Shown piece after piece: positions 1 through 5,457 of a stretch of DNA of 6,579 nt (positions within the stretch are counted from its first letter, which is position 1; the number at the start of each line of letters is the position of its first letter). This stretch comes from an uncultured bacterium. GTDB lineage: Bacteria > Hydrothermota > Tepidihabitantia > Tepidihabitantales > Tepidihabitantaceae. Both the position numbers and the translations under genes were made by a program. The stretch covers positions 1 to 6,579 of the forward strand of contig CAKZPX010000309.1 in assembly GCA_937139435.1 (NCBI GenBank), given 5' to 3'. The notes under the pieces were generated by a model. That model was not told where the DNA came from. It saw nothing but the letters and a program-made list of their open reading frames with translations, and made no database searches.

Positions 1-24
1 TGGACAGTTACGGCTTTTTGATTG

Positions 25-522
25 ATGGAAAGACTCTGGGCACCATGGCGTTCGGAATATCTTAACTGCGTTAGTAAATCCGAGGATAAGAACGGCTGTC
101 TTTTCTGCTGGCTGAAAAGGAGAAGGGACGATAGAAAAAATCTTATTCTCTACCGGGATAAGCGGGTTTTTGTGGTTATGAACCGTTATCCCTATAACAG
201 CGGGCATCTGATGGTTGCACCGTTGCGCCATGTCGCCAGTTTTGAGGGTTTGACAGCAAAGGAGGGGGAGGATTTGTTCCGGCTGGTGCAGATGAGCATT
301 AAGTTTCTGCGTCAGGAGTTTTGTCCCCAGGGTTTTAATTTTGGTGCCAATTTAGGTGATGTTGCCGGTGCGGGGGTGCCCGGACATCTGCATCTGCATA
401 TCGTGCCCCGCTGGCAGGGTGATACGAATTTTATGCCGGTGTGTGCCGAGACGAAGGTGGTAAGCGAGGGGCTGGAAAAGACCTATGAACGGCTGAAAGG
501 ACATTTTGCAAGGTTAAAATGA
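25..522 (+). CDS. HIT-family nucleotide hydrolase / Ap4A phosphorylase-like protein
   Basis: A 165-residue cytosolic protein of the histidine-triad superfamily. The triad HLHLHIV is at residues 121-127 (H121, H123, H125) in the context GVPGHLHLHIVPRW, where the central His is normally the nucleotidylated nucleophile. The N terminus MERLWAPWR and the CLFC pair (C25, C28) match the GalT-like branch that includes mycobacterial Rv2613c-type diadenosine tetraphosphate phosphorylases; the Cys pair may help bind zinc. Known members hydrolyse or phosphorolyse dinucleoside polyphosphates or AMP conjugates; the exact substrate here cannot be read from sequence. ATG at 25 is preferred over TTG at 22, because homologues begin at M-x-x-LWAPWR and the TTG directly follows an in-frame TGA. 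No Shine-Dalgarno is visible, so coupling to an upstream gene is possible. The stop overlaps the next start as ATGA, implying a shared transcript. Confidence 0.93.
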   Translation: MERLWAPWRSEYLNCVSKSEDKNGCLFCWLKRRRDDRKNLILYRDKRVFVVMNRYPYNSGHLMVAPLRHVASFEGLTAKEGEDLFRLVQMSIKFLRQEFCPQGFNFGANLGDVAGAGVPGHLHLHIVPRWQGDTNFMPVCAETKVVSEGLEKTYERLKGHFARLK

Positions 523-1214
523 GGATACAGGCGGTTATTTTTGATGTTGACAACACACTGGTGGACTTTGATAAATGGAAACGGGCAGCGGTAGATGCGG
601 CGGTGATGGCGATGATTGATGCGGGACTGGATTTAACACCTGAGGCGGCAAAGAAGAAGATTTATGCCATATATGATGAAAAAGGGATTGAGTACCAGGA
701 GGTTTTTAACGACTTTCTTCAGGAGGTTCTGGGCTATATTGATTACCGAATCCTTGCCAGCGGCATCGTTGCCTATCGCCAGGCGCGGGAAGGGGCGCTG
801 GTTCCCTACCCCCATGTTAAGTTAGCGCTCCTGCGTTTATTCCGGATGGGATTGAAGCTGGCGGTGGTGTCTGATGCCCCCCGGTTGCAGGTGTGGATGC
901 GGCTGGTTTCCTTAGGTGTTGACCGGTTTTTTGATGCGGTGGTAACATTTGACGACACCGGCAGGCGCAAGCCGGCCCGGGAGCCTTTCCAGAAGGCGCT
1001 GGAGTTGTTAGGTGTACCGGCAGGGTGTGCGGTGATGGTTGGTGACTGGGCAGAGCGAGACATTGTTGGCGCCAAGGAGCTGGGGATGATTACCGTGTTT
1101 GCCCGTTACGGCGACAGTTTTGGCACCCAGGTATCTGGTGCCGATTTTGAGATTAACGACATTCTGGAACTGATGCCGATTATTGAGCGCTTAAACAGTT
1201 CCGGCAATCAATGA
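519..1214 (+). CDS. HAD superfamily subfamily IA phosphatase
   Basis: A 231-residue soluble phosphohydrolase with all four HAD motifs. Motif I is FDVDNTLVD with nucleophile D9 and acid/base D11; motif II is VVSDAP with S118; motif III is the Lys in RRKPAREPF (K151); motif IV is VGDWAERDIVGA with Mg-binding D176 and D181. The helical insert between motifs I and II (about residues 15-95) is a C1 cap, as in subfamily IA. Length and layout resemble the archaeal/thermophile group often called TIGR02253 and glyceraldehyde-3-phosphate or phosphoglycolate phosphatases. HAD substrate specificity is not predictable from motifs, so no gene symbol is given. ATG 519 overlaps the HIT gene's stop, with AAGG at 510-513 as a weak ribosome site. 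Being coupled to a nucleotide-handling HIT protein suggests, but does not show, a shared housekeeping or metabolite-repair role. Confidence 0.93.
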   Translation: MRIQAVIFDVDNTLVDFDKWKRAAVDAAVMAMIDAGLDLTPEAAKKKIYAIYDEKGIEYQEVFNDFLQEVLGYIDYRILASGIVAYRQAREGALVPYPHVKLALLRLFRMGLKLAVVSDAPRLQVWMRLVSLGVDRFFDAVVTFDDTGRRKPAREPFQKALELLGVPAGCAVMVGDWAERDIVGAKELGMITVFARYGDSFGTQVSGADFEINDILELMPIIERLNSSGNQ

Positions 1215-1251
1215 ATACCGGGGCTGAAATCTGGAATTAGAGGCAGGGACG

Positions 1252-1623
1252 GTGGCGGTCTTTGGTGTCGGAATTGATATAATGAGTGTTGCCCGGATAC
1301 GGAAGGCGATTGAGCGGTACGGCGCGCGGTTTCTTAACCGGGTTTTTACCGGTCGGGAAAGGGAGTTCTGTGCCCGGCTTTTTTCACCTTATCCATCCTA
1401 TGCGGCAAGGTTCGCTGCCAAGGAGGCGTTTTCCAAGGCGTTAGGCACCGGTCTGCGCGGGGTAATTTCCTGGCAGGAGATAGAGGTTTTGGATAATGAG
1501 CGCAGTCGACCGGAGATAAAGGTTTACGGTAGGGCAGAAGTTCTGCTTGCCGGGCGACGGGTGCATCTGAGCATCACTCACCTTGATGATTATACCGCAG
1601 CGGTGGTGGTAATTGAAGATTAA
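1252..1623 (+). CDS. acpS: Holo-[acyl-carrier-protein] synthase
   Basis: A 123-residue phosphopantetheinyl transferase of the small homotrimeric AcpS type. It moves 4'-phosphopantetheine from coenzyme A to the conserved serine of apo-ACP and so switches on fatty acid synthesis. Family signatures are present in order: GVGIDI with metal ligand D9, RI at 16-17, RVFTGRE, RFAAKEAFSKALGTG with metal ligand E58, W-x-EIEV, and the C-terminal HLSITH. D9 and E58 fall at the positions usual for AcpS. Length is normal. The start is GTG, chosen because GVGID must lie at the extreme N terminus and GAGG at 1240-1243 is a suitable ribosome site 8 nt upstream. It lies 37 nt after the HAD gene with no obvious terminator between, so it probably belongs to the same operon. 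Confidence 0.97.
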   Translation: MAVFGVGIDIMSVARIRKAIERYGARFLNRVFTGREREFCARLFSPYPSYAARFAAKEAFSKALGTGLRGVISWQEIEVLDNERSRPEIKVYGRAEVLLAGRRVHLSITHLDDYTAAVVVIED

Positions 1624-1652
1624 ACAGGGTGCGGAACCGGCAAGGGAACTGA

Positions 1653-1680
1653 TTGACTTTTAATAGAGTTCCGCTATCCT
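1653..1680 (+). promoter_or_regulatory. Probable sigma-70-type promoter for topA
   Basis: TTGACT (1653-1658) and TATCCT (1675-1680) are separated by 16 nt in the 67-nt gap between acpS and topA. A transcript starting about 7 nt past the -10 would begin near 1687, only about 4 nt before the topA ATG at 1691. No Shine-Dalgarno lies in front of that ATG (local sequence CTTCACACCTTTATG), which fits leaderless or near-leaderless translation. Read-through from acpS remains possible. The assignment rests on consensus match only. Confidence 0.55.
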
Positions 1681-1690
1681 TCACACCTTT

Positions 1691-3805
1691 ATGGCAAAAA
1701 AGGCATTAATAATCGTTGAATCGCCGACCAAGGCGCGGACTATCAGCCGGCTTTTAAAGGGTAAGATGCGGGTGCTTTCCTCCCGGGGGCATATTGTTGA
1801 CCTGCCCAAATCCCGACTGGGTGTGGATATTGATAAAGGGTTTGAGCCGGAATACATCCGCATTCGGGGCAAGGCGCAGGTGGTTAGAGAGTTAAAGGAG
1901 GCGGCGCAGGATACAGAGGTTGTGTATCTCGGGTGCGACCCGGACCGGGAGGGTGAGGCGATTGCCCATTCGGTGGCGCAGGAGATTAAAAATGGTGCGA
2001 AAATAAAAAGGGTGCTTTTTTATGAGATTACACCCAAAGGGATTGCCGAGGCGTTTAAATCACCGGGTGAGATAGACCAGCGTAAGGTTGATGCCCATCG
2101 GGCAAGGCGGGTGTTGGACCGGCTGGTCGGGTATCTGGTGTCGCCCCTTTTATGGCGCACGGTGCGGGCGGGAAAGTCAGCGGGCAGGGTGCAGACGGTG
2201 GCTTTACGGATTCTGGTGGAGCGGGAGCGGGAGATTCAGGGGTTTGTGCCCGAGGAGTTCTGGTTGGTGCGGGCGGTCTTTGCCCGGGCGAATGGCGAGA
2301 CATTTCCAGCGGTATTGATAAAGATTAAAGGTGACAATTTCCGGTTAAAAAGCGCTGGAGAGGTGGAGGGTATCCGCCGTGCCTGCGCCGGGCTGGAGTT
2401 TCAGGTCAGCGGTGTGACCGGTCGGGAAAGGCATAAAAGACCTCTGCCCCCGTTTGTTACCGCCACGCTGTTAAAGGAGGCGGGACAGGTTCTCCGCTTC
2501 GGTTCTGCCCGGACGATGCGCATCGCCCAGCGACTTTTTGAGGGTGTTGATTTGAAAAAAGAGACGGTCGGTCTTATCACCTATCCCCGCACCGACTCCT
2601 TCCGGGTCGCAGATGAGATGATTAATGCGGTGCGGGAGTTGATCGCCCGGGATTATGGTGATAAGTATCTGCCTTCAGCACCAAGACATTATCCTGACCG
2701 GAAGGGCACTCAGGGCGCGCATGAGGCGATAAGACCAACACGGCTGGACCTGACACCGGAGGTGGTTAAGCCCTATCTTAAACCCGATGAGTTCAAGGTT
2801 TATGAGATGGTCTATCGCCGTTTTGTAGCCAGTCAGATGGCAGATGCGGTTTATAATTCAGTGGAGGCGGAGATAAAGGGTGGTGACTTTACCTTCCGGG
2901 CAGAGTCGCTGGTCCGGGTGTTTGATGGGTTTGAACGGGTTTACGGTGTTCCGGACAAGGAGCGACCGCTACCCGGGCTGGAGACGGGTGAGGCGGTAGT
3001 TTTAAATGATTTCATACCGGAGCAGAAGTTTACCCAGCCGCCACCCCGTTATACCGAGGCGACATTAATCAAACGTCTGGAGGTTAATGGTATCGGCAGA
3101 CCATCCACCTATGCGACAATTGTTCCCACGCTTCTGGAACGGAAGTATGTTGAGCGCCGGGAGGGCAAGCTGGTGCCCACCGAACTGGGGATGGTGGTGA
3201 ACGATATTCTTATCCCGAGATTTGCCAACATATTCGCCATCGGGTTTACCCGGGAGATGGAGAAAGAACTGGACAGGATTGAGGAGGGTGATGAGGAGTG
3301 GCGCAATGCGGTGGCAAGTTTTTATAAGCCGTTTAAGGAGGACCTGGATCGGGCGCTGGCAGAGACCGGTGATATTAAGGAGGGGTTGATCCAGCGCCTG
3401 GAAGAGAATTGCCCGAAGTGTGGCGCGGTGCTGGCAGAGAAGTGGGGCAGGTTTGGCAAGTTTGTTGCCTGTTCCCGTTATCCCGAGTGCGACCATGTGA
3501 AAAAACCAGAGGAAAAGCATCTGAGCGAGCGGTGTCCGAAATGCGGTAAGCCATTGATAGAAAGGCAGAGCCGGTTTGGTAAGTTTATCGCCTGCTCCGG
3601 CTATCCGCAATGCGACTACATCCAGAAAGGGAAAAAGGAGCCACCGAAGTTTCTGGAGGAGAAGTGTCCGAAATGCGGTAAGCCATTGATAGAAAGGCAG
3701 AGCCGGTTTGGTAAGTTTATCGCCTGCTCCGGCTATCCTGAATGCCGGTATATCCAGCGTCAGAAGGGCAGGTCGGCTGCAGAGAAAAAGGAGGAGGATA
3801 AATGA
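1691..3805 (+). CDS. topA: DNA topoisomerase I (type IA)
   Basis: A 704-residue ATP-independent enzyme that relaxes negative supercoils by cutting one strand through a 5'-phosphotyrosine. The N-terminal Toprim domain (about 1-140) has IVESPTKA with E10 and DPDREGE at 83-89, the Mg-binding site. HRARRVLDRLVGY and AGKSAGRVQTVALRILVERE follow; the catalytic Tyr is Y298 in LITYPRTDS. EAIRPT and EVNGIGRPSTYATI complete the core. The C terminus carries three complete four-Cys zinc fingers: C574/C577/C594/C600, C615/C618/C635/C641 and C659/C662/C679/C685. Fingers 2 and 3 share a perfect 75-bp repeat. Overall size is a little shorter than the 865-residue E. coli enzyme. It is not reverse gyrase, as no helicase domain is fused. 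The stop overlaps the next gene as ATGA. Confidence 0.98.
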   Translation: MAKKALIIVESPTKARTISRLLKGKMRVLSSRGHIVDLPKSRLGVDIDKGFEPEYIRIRGKAQVVRELKEAAQDTEVVYLGCDPDREGEAIAHSVAQEIKNGAKIKRVLFYEITPKGIAEAFKSPGEIDQRKVDAHRARRVLDRLVGYLVSPLLWRTVRAGKSAGRVQTVALRILVEREREIQGFVPEEFWLVRAVFARANGETFPAVLIKIKGDNFRLKSAGEVEGIRRACAGLEFQVSGVTGRERHKRPLPPFVTATLLKEAGQVLRFGSARTMRIAQRLFEGVDLKKETVGLITYPRTDSFRVADEMINAVRELIARDYGDKYLPSAPRHYPDRKGTQGAHEAIRPTRLDLTPEVVKPYLKPDEFKVYEMVYRRFVASQMADAVYNSVEAEIKGGDFTFRAESLVRVFDGFERVYGVPDKERPLPGLETGEAVVLNDFIPEQKFTQPPPRYTEATLIKRLEVNGIGRPSTYATIVPTLLERKYVERREGKLVPTELGMVVNDILIPRFANIFAIGFTREMEKELDRIEEGDEEWRNAVASFYKPFKEDLDRALAETGDIKEGLIQRLEENCPKCGAVLAEKWGRFGKFVACSRYPECDHVKKPEEKHLSERCPKCGKPLIERQSRFGKFIACSGYPQCDYIQKGKKEPPKFLEEKCPKCGKPLIERQSRFGKFIACSGYPECRYIQRQKGRSAAEKKEEDK
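3532..3606 (+). repeat. Direct repeat copy 1 in topA zinc finger 2
   Basis: The 75 bp here are identical to 3664-3738, an in-frame offset of 132 bp (44 codons). The repeat spans the finger from its first Cys through the GKFIACSGYP segment. The flanks diverge at once, including the linker before each finger. Perfect identity at silent positions points to recent duplication or gene conversion within the gene. Confidence 0.97.
3664..3738 (+). repeat. Direct repeat copy 2 in topA zinc finger 3
   Basis: Second copy of the 75-bp repeat, coding for most of the third four-Cys finger. Right after the repeat the copies differ at two bases (PQC in finger 2, PEC in finger 3). Finger 1 (from 3410) encodes a related motif but is clearly diverged in DNA, so only the last two fingers have been recently copied or homogenised. 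Confidence 0.97.
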
Positions 3806-4239
3806 GATGGATAAAGAACAGCAATTTTTATCAATTGCGCCTGGAGCGAGATGAGGAAATTCTGACCACCCTGGTGGAGTTTGTTCGAAAGAAAAAAATA
3901 AAGTCCGGTTTGATTTTCGGGCTGGGCGCCGGCAGGGACTTTGTTCTGGGTTATTACCATCTTGAGAAGAAGGTTTATCACCGGCGCCGGTTGCGGGCTG
4001 AGTACGAGATCTGTTCTCTTGTGGGCAATATCGCCTGGGATAAAGACGAGCCGGTGTGCCATATCCATGCGGTTTTAAGTAACCAGAAGATGGCGACAGC
4101 CGGCGGTCATCTTTTTGCCGGCAGGGTGGCAGCGACCTGCGAGATAGCGATCATCCCTGGCACAGGTCTGGTGCGCCGGGAACTGGAACCAGATACCGGT
4201 CTGAAACTCCTGCAGCTGAACCTGAAACCAGCAGGATAA
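3802..4239 (+). CDS. PPC / DUF296 domain protein
   Basis: A 145-residue protein that is essentially one PPC domain (plants and prokaryotes conserved, PF03479). Matching features are the central GLIFGLGAGRDFVLGYY strand-turn, YEICSLVGNIAWDKDEPVCHIHAVLS, GGHLFAGRVAATCEIAI and the C-terminal DTGLKLLQL. H87, H89 and H103 form the His-x-His...His pattern that binds metal in several bacterial and archaeal PPC proteins. In plants PPC is attached to AT-hooks and helps DNA-binding proteins trimerise; there is no AT-hook here, and the function of stand-alone prokaryotic members is not established. ATG 3802 overlaps the topA stop (ATGA) behind a strong AAGGAGGAGG at 3788-3797, so the two are co-transcribed and probably translationally coupled. 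A chromatin or topology role is only inferred from this context. Confidence 0.9.
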   Translation: MRWIKNSNFYQLRLERDEEILTTLVEFVRKKKIKSGLIFGLGAGRDFVLGYYHLEKKVYHRRRLRAEYEICSLVGNIAWDKDEPVCHIHAVLSNQKMATAGGHLFAGRVAATCEIAIIPGTGLVRRELEPDTGLKLLQLNLKPAG

Positions 4240-4240
4240 C

Positions 4241-4276
4241 ACCAGAGCCTTTTCTTCCTGGTCTGTTATTTTGTTT
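4241..4276 (+). terminator. Weak candidate terminator after the topA-PPC operon
   Basis: ACCAG (4241-4245) can pair with CTGGT (4258-4262) across a 12-nt loop, starting 2 nt after the PPC stop codon, and is followed by a T-rich run ATTTTGTTT (4268-4276). The stem is only 5 bp and the T-run is interrupted and slightly distant, so this is a poor intrinsic terminator. It is listed because an operon end is expected here. Confidence 0.25.
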
Positions 4277-4293
4277 GCATAAAAATACACATA

Positions 4294-4343
4294 TTAATTG
4301 CGGGGCGATTTTTATAATTAATTGATATTAAGAATGTTAATTG
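4294..4343. repeat. Three TTAATTG repeats in AT-rich DNA
   Basis: TTAATTG occurs at 4294-4300, 4318-4324 and 4337-4343 (start spacings 24 and 19 nt). The last two are extended to TTAATTGAT. Each contains the palindrome TTAA or AATT. They could be protein-binding sites, but short AT-rich words recur by chance in such DNA, and no promoter lies immediately beside them. Confidence 0.4.
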
Positions 4344-4362
4344 ATTTATCGCTATTTTCAGT

Positions 4363-4408
4363 GGGTTATCCCCGGGGTTATCCCCGGAGTCACCCCGGGG
4401 ATAACCCC
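4363..4408. repeat. GC-rich inverted repeat with two alternative stems
   Basis: A 12-bp unit GGTTATCCCCGG is repeated in tandem (4364-4375, 4376-4387) and followed after a short spacer by the inverse arm CCCCGGGGATAACCCC (4393-4408). The inverse arm can pair with the first copy (4363-4377 with 4393-4407, 15 bp, 15-nt loop) or with the second (4374-4387 with 4395-4408, 14 bp, 7-nt loop), not both. No T-run follows on either strand, so it is not a standard intrinsic terminator. It may be a REP-like element, an RNA structure or a binding site. Confidence 0.85.
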
Positions 4409-4510
4409 GAAGAGGACATGGTGTTAAAATTCAGGCGCTGTCCGGTGTGGTGTTTTGGGGGCAAGGGTGCGGGTTATCTGGCAGGGTAGATAGTGTTTTA
4501 AGTTCTGAAA

Positions 4511-4550
4511 AGCCCCCTGACTGGTGACGGACAGGGCTGGTTAATTTTCT
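4511..4550 (+). terminator. Candidate intrinsic terminator in the intergenic region
   Basis: AGCCC-CC-TG (4511-4519) can pair with CA-GGGCT (4532-4538), with two unpaired C residues bulged, and is followed by GGTTAATTTTCTT. A GC stem with a T-rich 3' flank suits an imperfect terminator for transcripts entering from the left. The bulge and the GG before the T-run weaken it. Confidence 0.35.
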
Positions 4551-4652
4551 TCTGGTTTTGTACCGGTCATAGACCTAACTGTGGCAAGAAGAGGGCAGGA
4601 CTATTTATCCCTTTGCGGTGGTATTAAAAGAAGCGGCTGGTGCTTTTGTGAC

Positions 4653-4680
4653 TTGACTGGTTGTTGCTTGAGGGTAAAAT
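4653..4680 (+). promoter_or_regulatory. Probable promoter for the DOMON protein gene
   Basis: TTGACT (4653-4658) and TAAAAT (4675-4680) are 16 nt apart, the same -35 hexamer and spacing as proposed for topA. A start near 4687 would leave a leader of about 29 nt containing the ribosome site AAGGAG (4704-4709) before ATG 4716. The region lies beyond the hairpin and terminator candidates, so this would be an independent transcription unit. Confidence 0.6.
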
Positions 4681-4715
4681 TTTAAGATATGAATATTGGA
4701 AGAAAGGAGCAAATT

Positions 4716-5378
4716 ATGAAAAAGGTCGCCTGGTTTGCCATTGCCATTCTGGTCGTTTTTGCCTCAGGTGCGGCACAGTCCGCCCAGAAGAGGCAGGAGA
4801 AGTTAGCGGTTATTCCTTATGATGCAACCATGGAGGATTGGGTGAGCGTGGACGGGTTTGTGGATGATGATGAGGATTATCCTGAGTATCCGGCAAGGTT
4901 TGTTGACCCGGTAACCGGGATTACGCTTTACTGGGGTTATGACGACAGTTTGCTCTATGTGGCGATGCAGGCAAAGGGAACCGGCTGGATGGCGTTAGGA
5001 CTGGGTTCAGCGGTTATGGATGGTGTCAACATCTTTATCGGCTATTATACCGATGACTCGGTGGCGCTTGCCAATCATATCGGGAGCGGTTATAAGCATC
5101 AACCAGTAAAAGGGGTGGAGTTGCTTGAGGAATGGGAGGTGGATTACGATGATGAGACGAATACGACCACAATTGAGTTTGTCTATCCGCTGGACTGGAC
5201 AGGATTGAAGGGAACAAAGGTTTCTGGTCTGGTTCCAGGGCAGACCTATGATTTTATTCTCGCCCGTAACCCCAGGAGCGCTTCGTTTATAGCCAAGCAC
5301 AGCCAGCGTTCTACCGGCAAGTTAATGCTACAACCAGAGCCGGTAGAGGATAAGAGCGAAAAGATAAAGGAAAAATAA
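4716..5378 (+). CDS. Secreted DOMON-domain protein, possibly heme-binding
   Basis: A 220-residue exported protein. Residues 1-23 form a signal peptide: MKK, a hydrophobic core to about residue 16, then small residues with likely cleavage around 20-23. The rest is a DOMON-type beta-sandwich (about 28-205), recognised by LYWGYDDSLLYVAMQAKGTGWMALGLGSA, then AVMDGVNIFIGYYTDD, and a late KHSQRSTGKL. DOMON proteins bind heme b or sugars; M101 and H195 sit where the axial heme ligands lie in cellobiose dehydrogenase and AIR12 cytochromes, so redox activity is possible but inferred. The C-terminal tail is charged and Lys/Glu-rich, with no membrane anchor. ATG 4716 is chosen over the in-frame ATG at 4689 because AAGGAG lies 6 nt upstream and the signal peptide begins there. 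A periplasmic or extracellular location is expected. Confidence 0.85.
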   Translation: MKKVAWFAIAILVVFASGAAQSAQKRQEKLAVIPYDATMEDWVSVDGFVDDDEDYPEYPARFVDPVTGITLYWGYDDSLLYVAMQAKGTGWMALGLGSAVMDGVNIFIGYYTDDSVALANHIGSGYKHQPVKGVELLEEWEVDYDDETNTTTIEFVYPLDWTGLKGTKVSGLVPGQTYDFILARNPRSASFIAKHSQRSTGKLMLQPEPVEDKSEKIKEK

Positions 5379-5404
5379 GGCAGAAAAAAACAGGGTTGGT
5401 ACTC

Positions 5405-5442
5405 ACCGGGCAGACCGGCAGGAATAGGTTCAGGCGCCCGGT
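5405..5442. repeat. Short inverted repeat before the hydrolase gene
   Basis: ACCGGGC (5405-5411) and GCCCGGT (5436-5442) are perfect 7-bp complements across a 24-nt loop in the 79-nt gap between the DOMON and hydrolase genes. It ends 15 nt before the GTG at 5458. With no T-run it is unlikely to terminate; it could affect translation of the next gene, or be chance in GC-rich DNA. Confidence 0.35.
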
Positions 5443-5457
5443 TGACGGAATAAGGTC

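Larger units (their letters stand above)
4240..4688. other. Intergenic region of about 450 bp without a convincing gene
   Basis: The first part (about 4262-4360) is markedly AT-rich compared with the rest of the window and holds three TTAATTG copies. It is followed by a GC-rich inverted repeat at 4363-4408, a candidate terminator at 4511-4550 and a promoter at 4653-4680. No long open frame exists on either strand; one 23-codon frame at 4418-4489 is not convincing. I see no tRNA T-loop sequence, no CRISPR units and no transposase remnant. Confidence 0.75.

Noticed and set aside
1..25. Tail of an upstream gene, e.g. a frame ending with TGA at 23-25 that overlaps the HIT start as TGATG.
   Set aside because: Only about seven codons are visible, and another frame also ends at a stop here (TGA 19-21) while the third stays open to 63. 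The identity and even the frame cannot be supported, although an upstream co-directional gene is plausible.
1346..2430. A shared word ACCGGTCGGGAAAGG in acpS and topA.
   Set aside because: About 15 bp within coding sequence in different protein contexts (TGRERE and TGRERH); it reflects similar codons rather than a functional repeat.
3065..3610. A 181-codon open frame on the minus strand.
   Set aside because: It lies entirely inside topA, whose motifs and zinc fingers are unmistakable; its translation shows no recognisable domain and it has no promoter or ribosome site of note.
4418..4489. A 23-codon frame starting ATG 4418 with GAGG just upstream, containing a C-P-V-W-C motif.
   Set aside because: It is very short, the GAGG is only about 3 nt from the ATG, and there is no sign of family membership. 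Conservation in relatives would be needed to revive it.
4409..4680. A possible small RNA or tRNA in the intergenic region.
   Set aside because: No T-loop consensus, cloverleaf arms or known RNA motif could be traced, and the promoter identified points out of the region into the DOMON gene.
4689..4715. In-frame ATG at 4689 as the start of the DOMON protein.
   Set aside because: It would add nine polar and charged residues before the signal peptide and lies at about the predicted transcript start with no ribosome site, whereas ATG 4716 has AAGGAG at ideal spacing.
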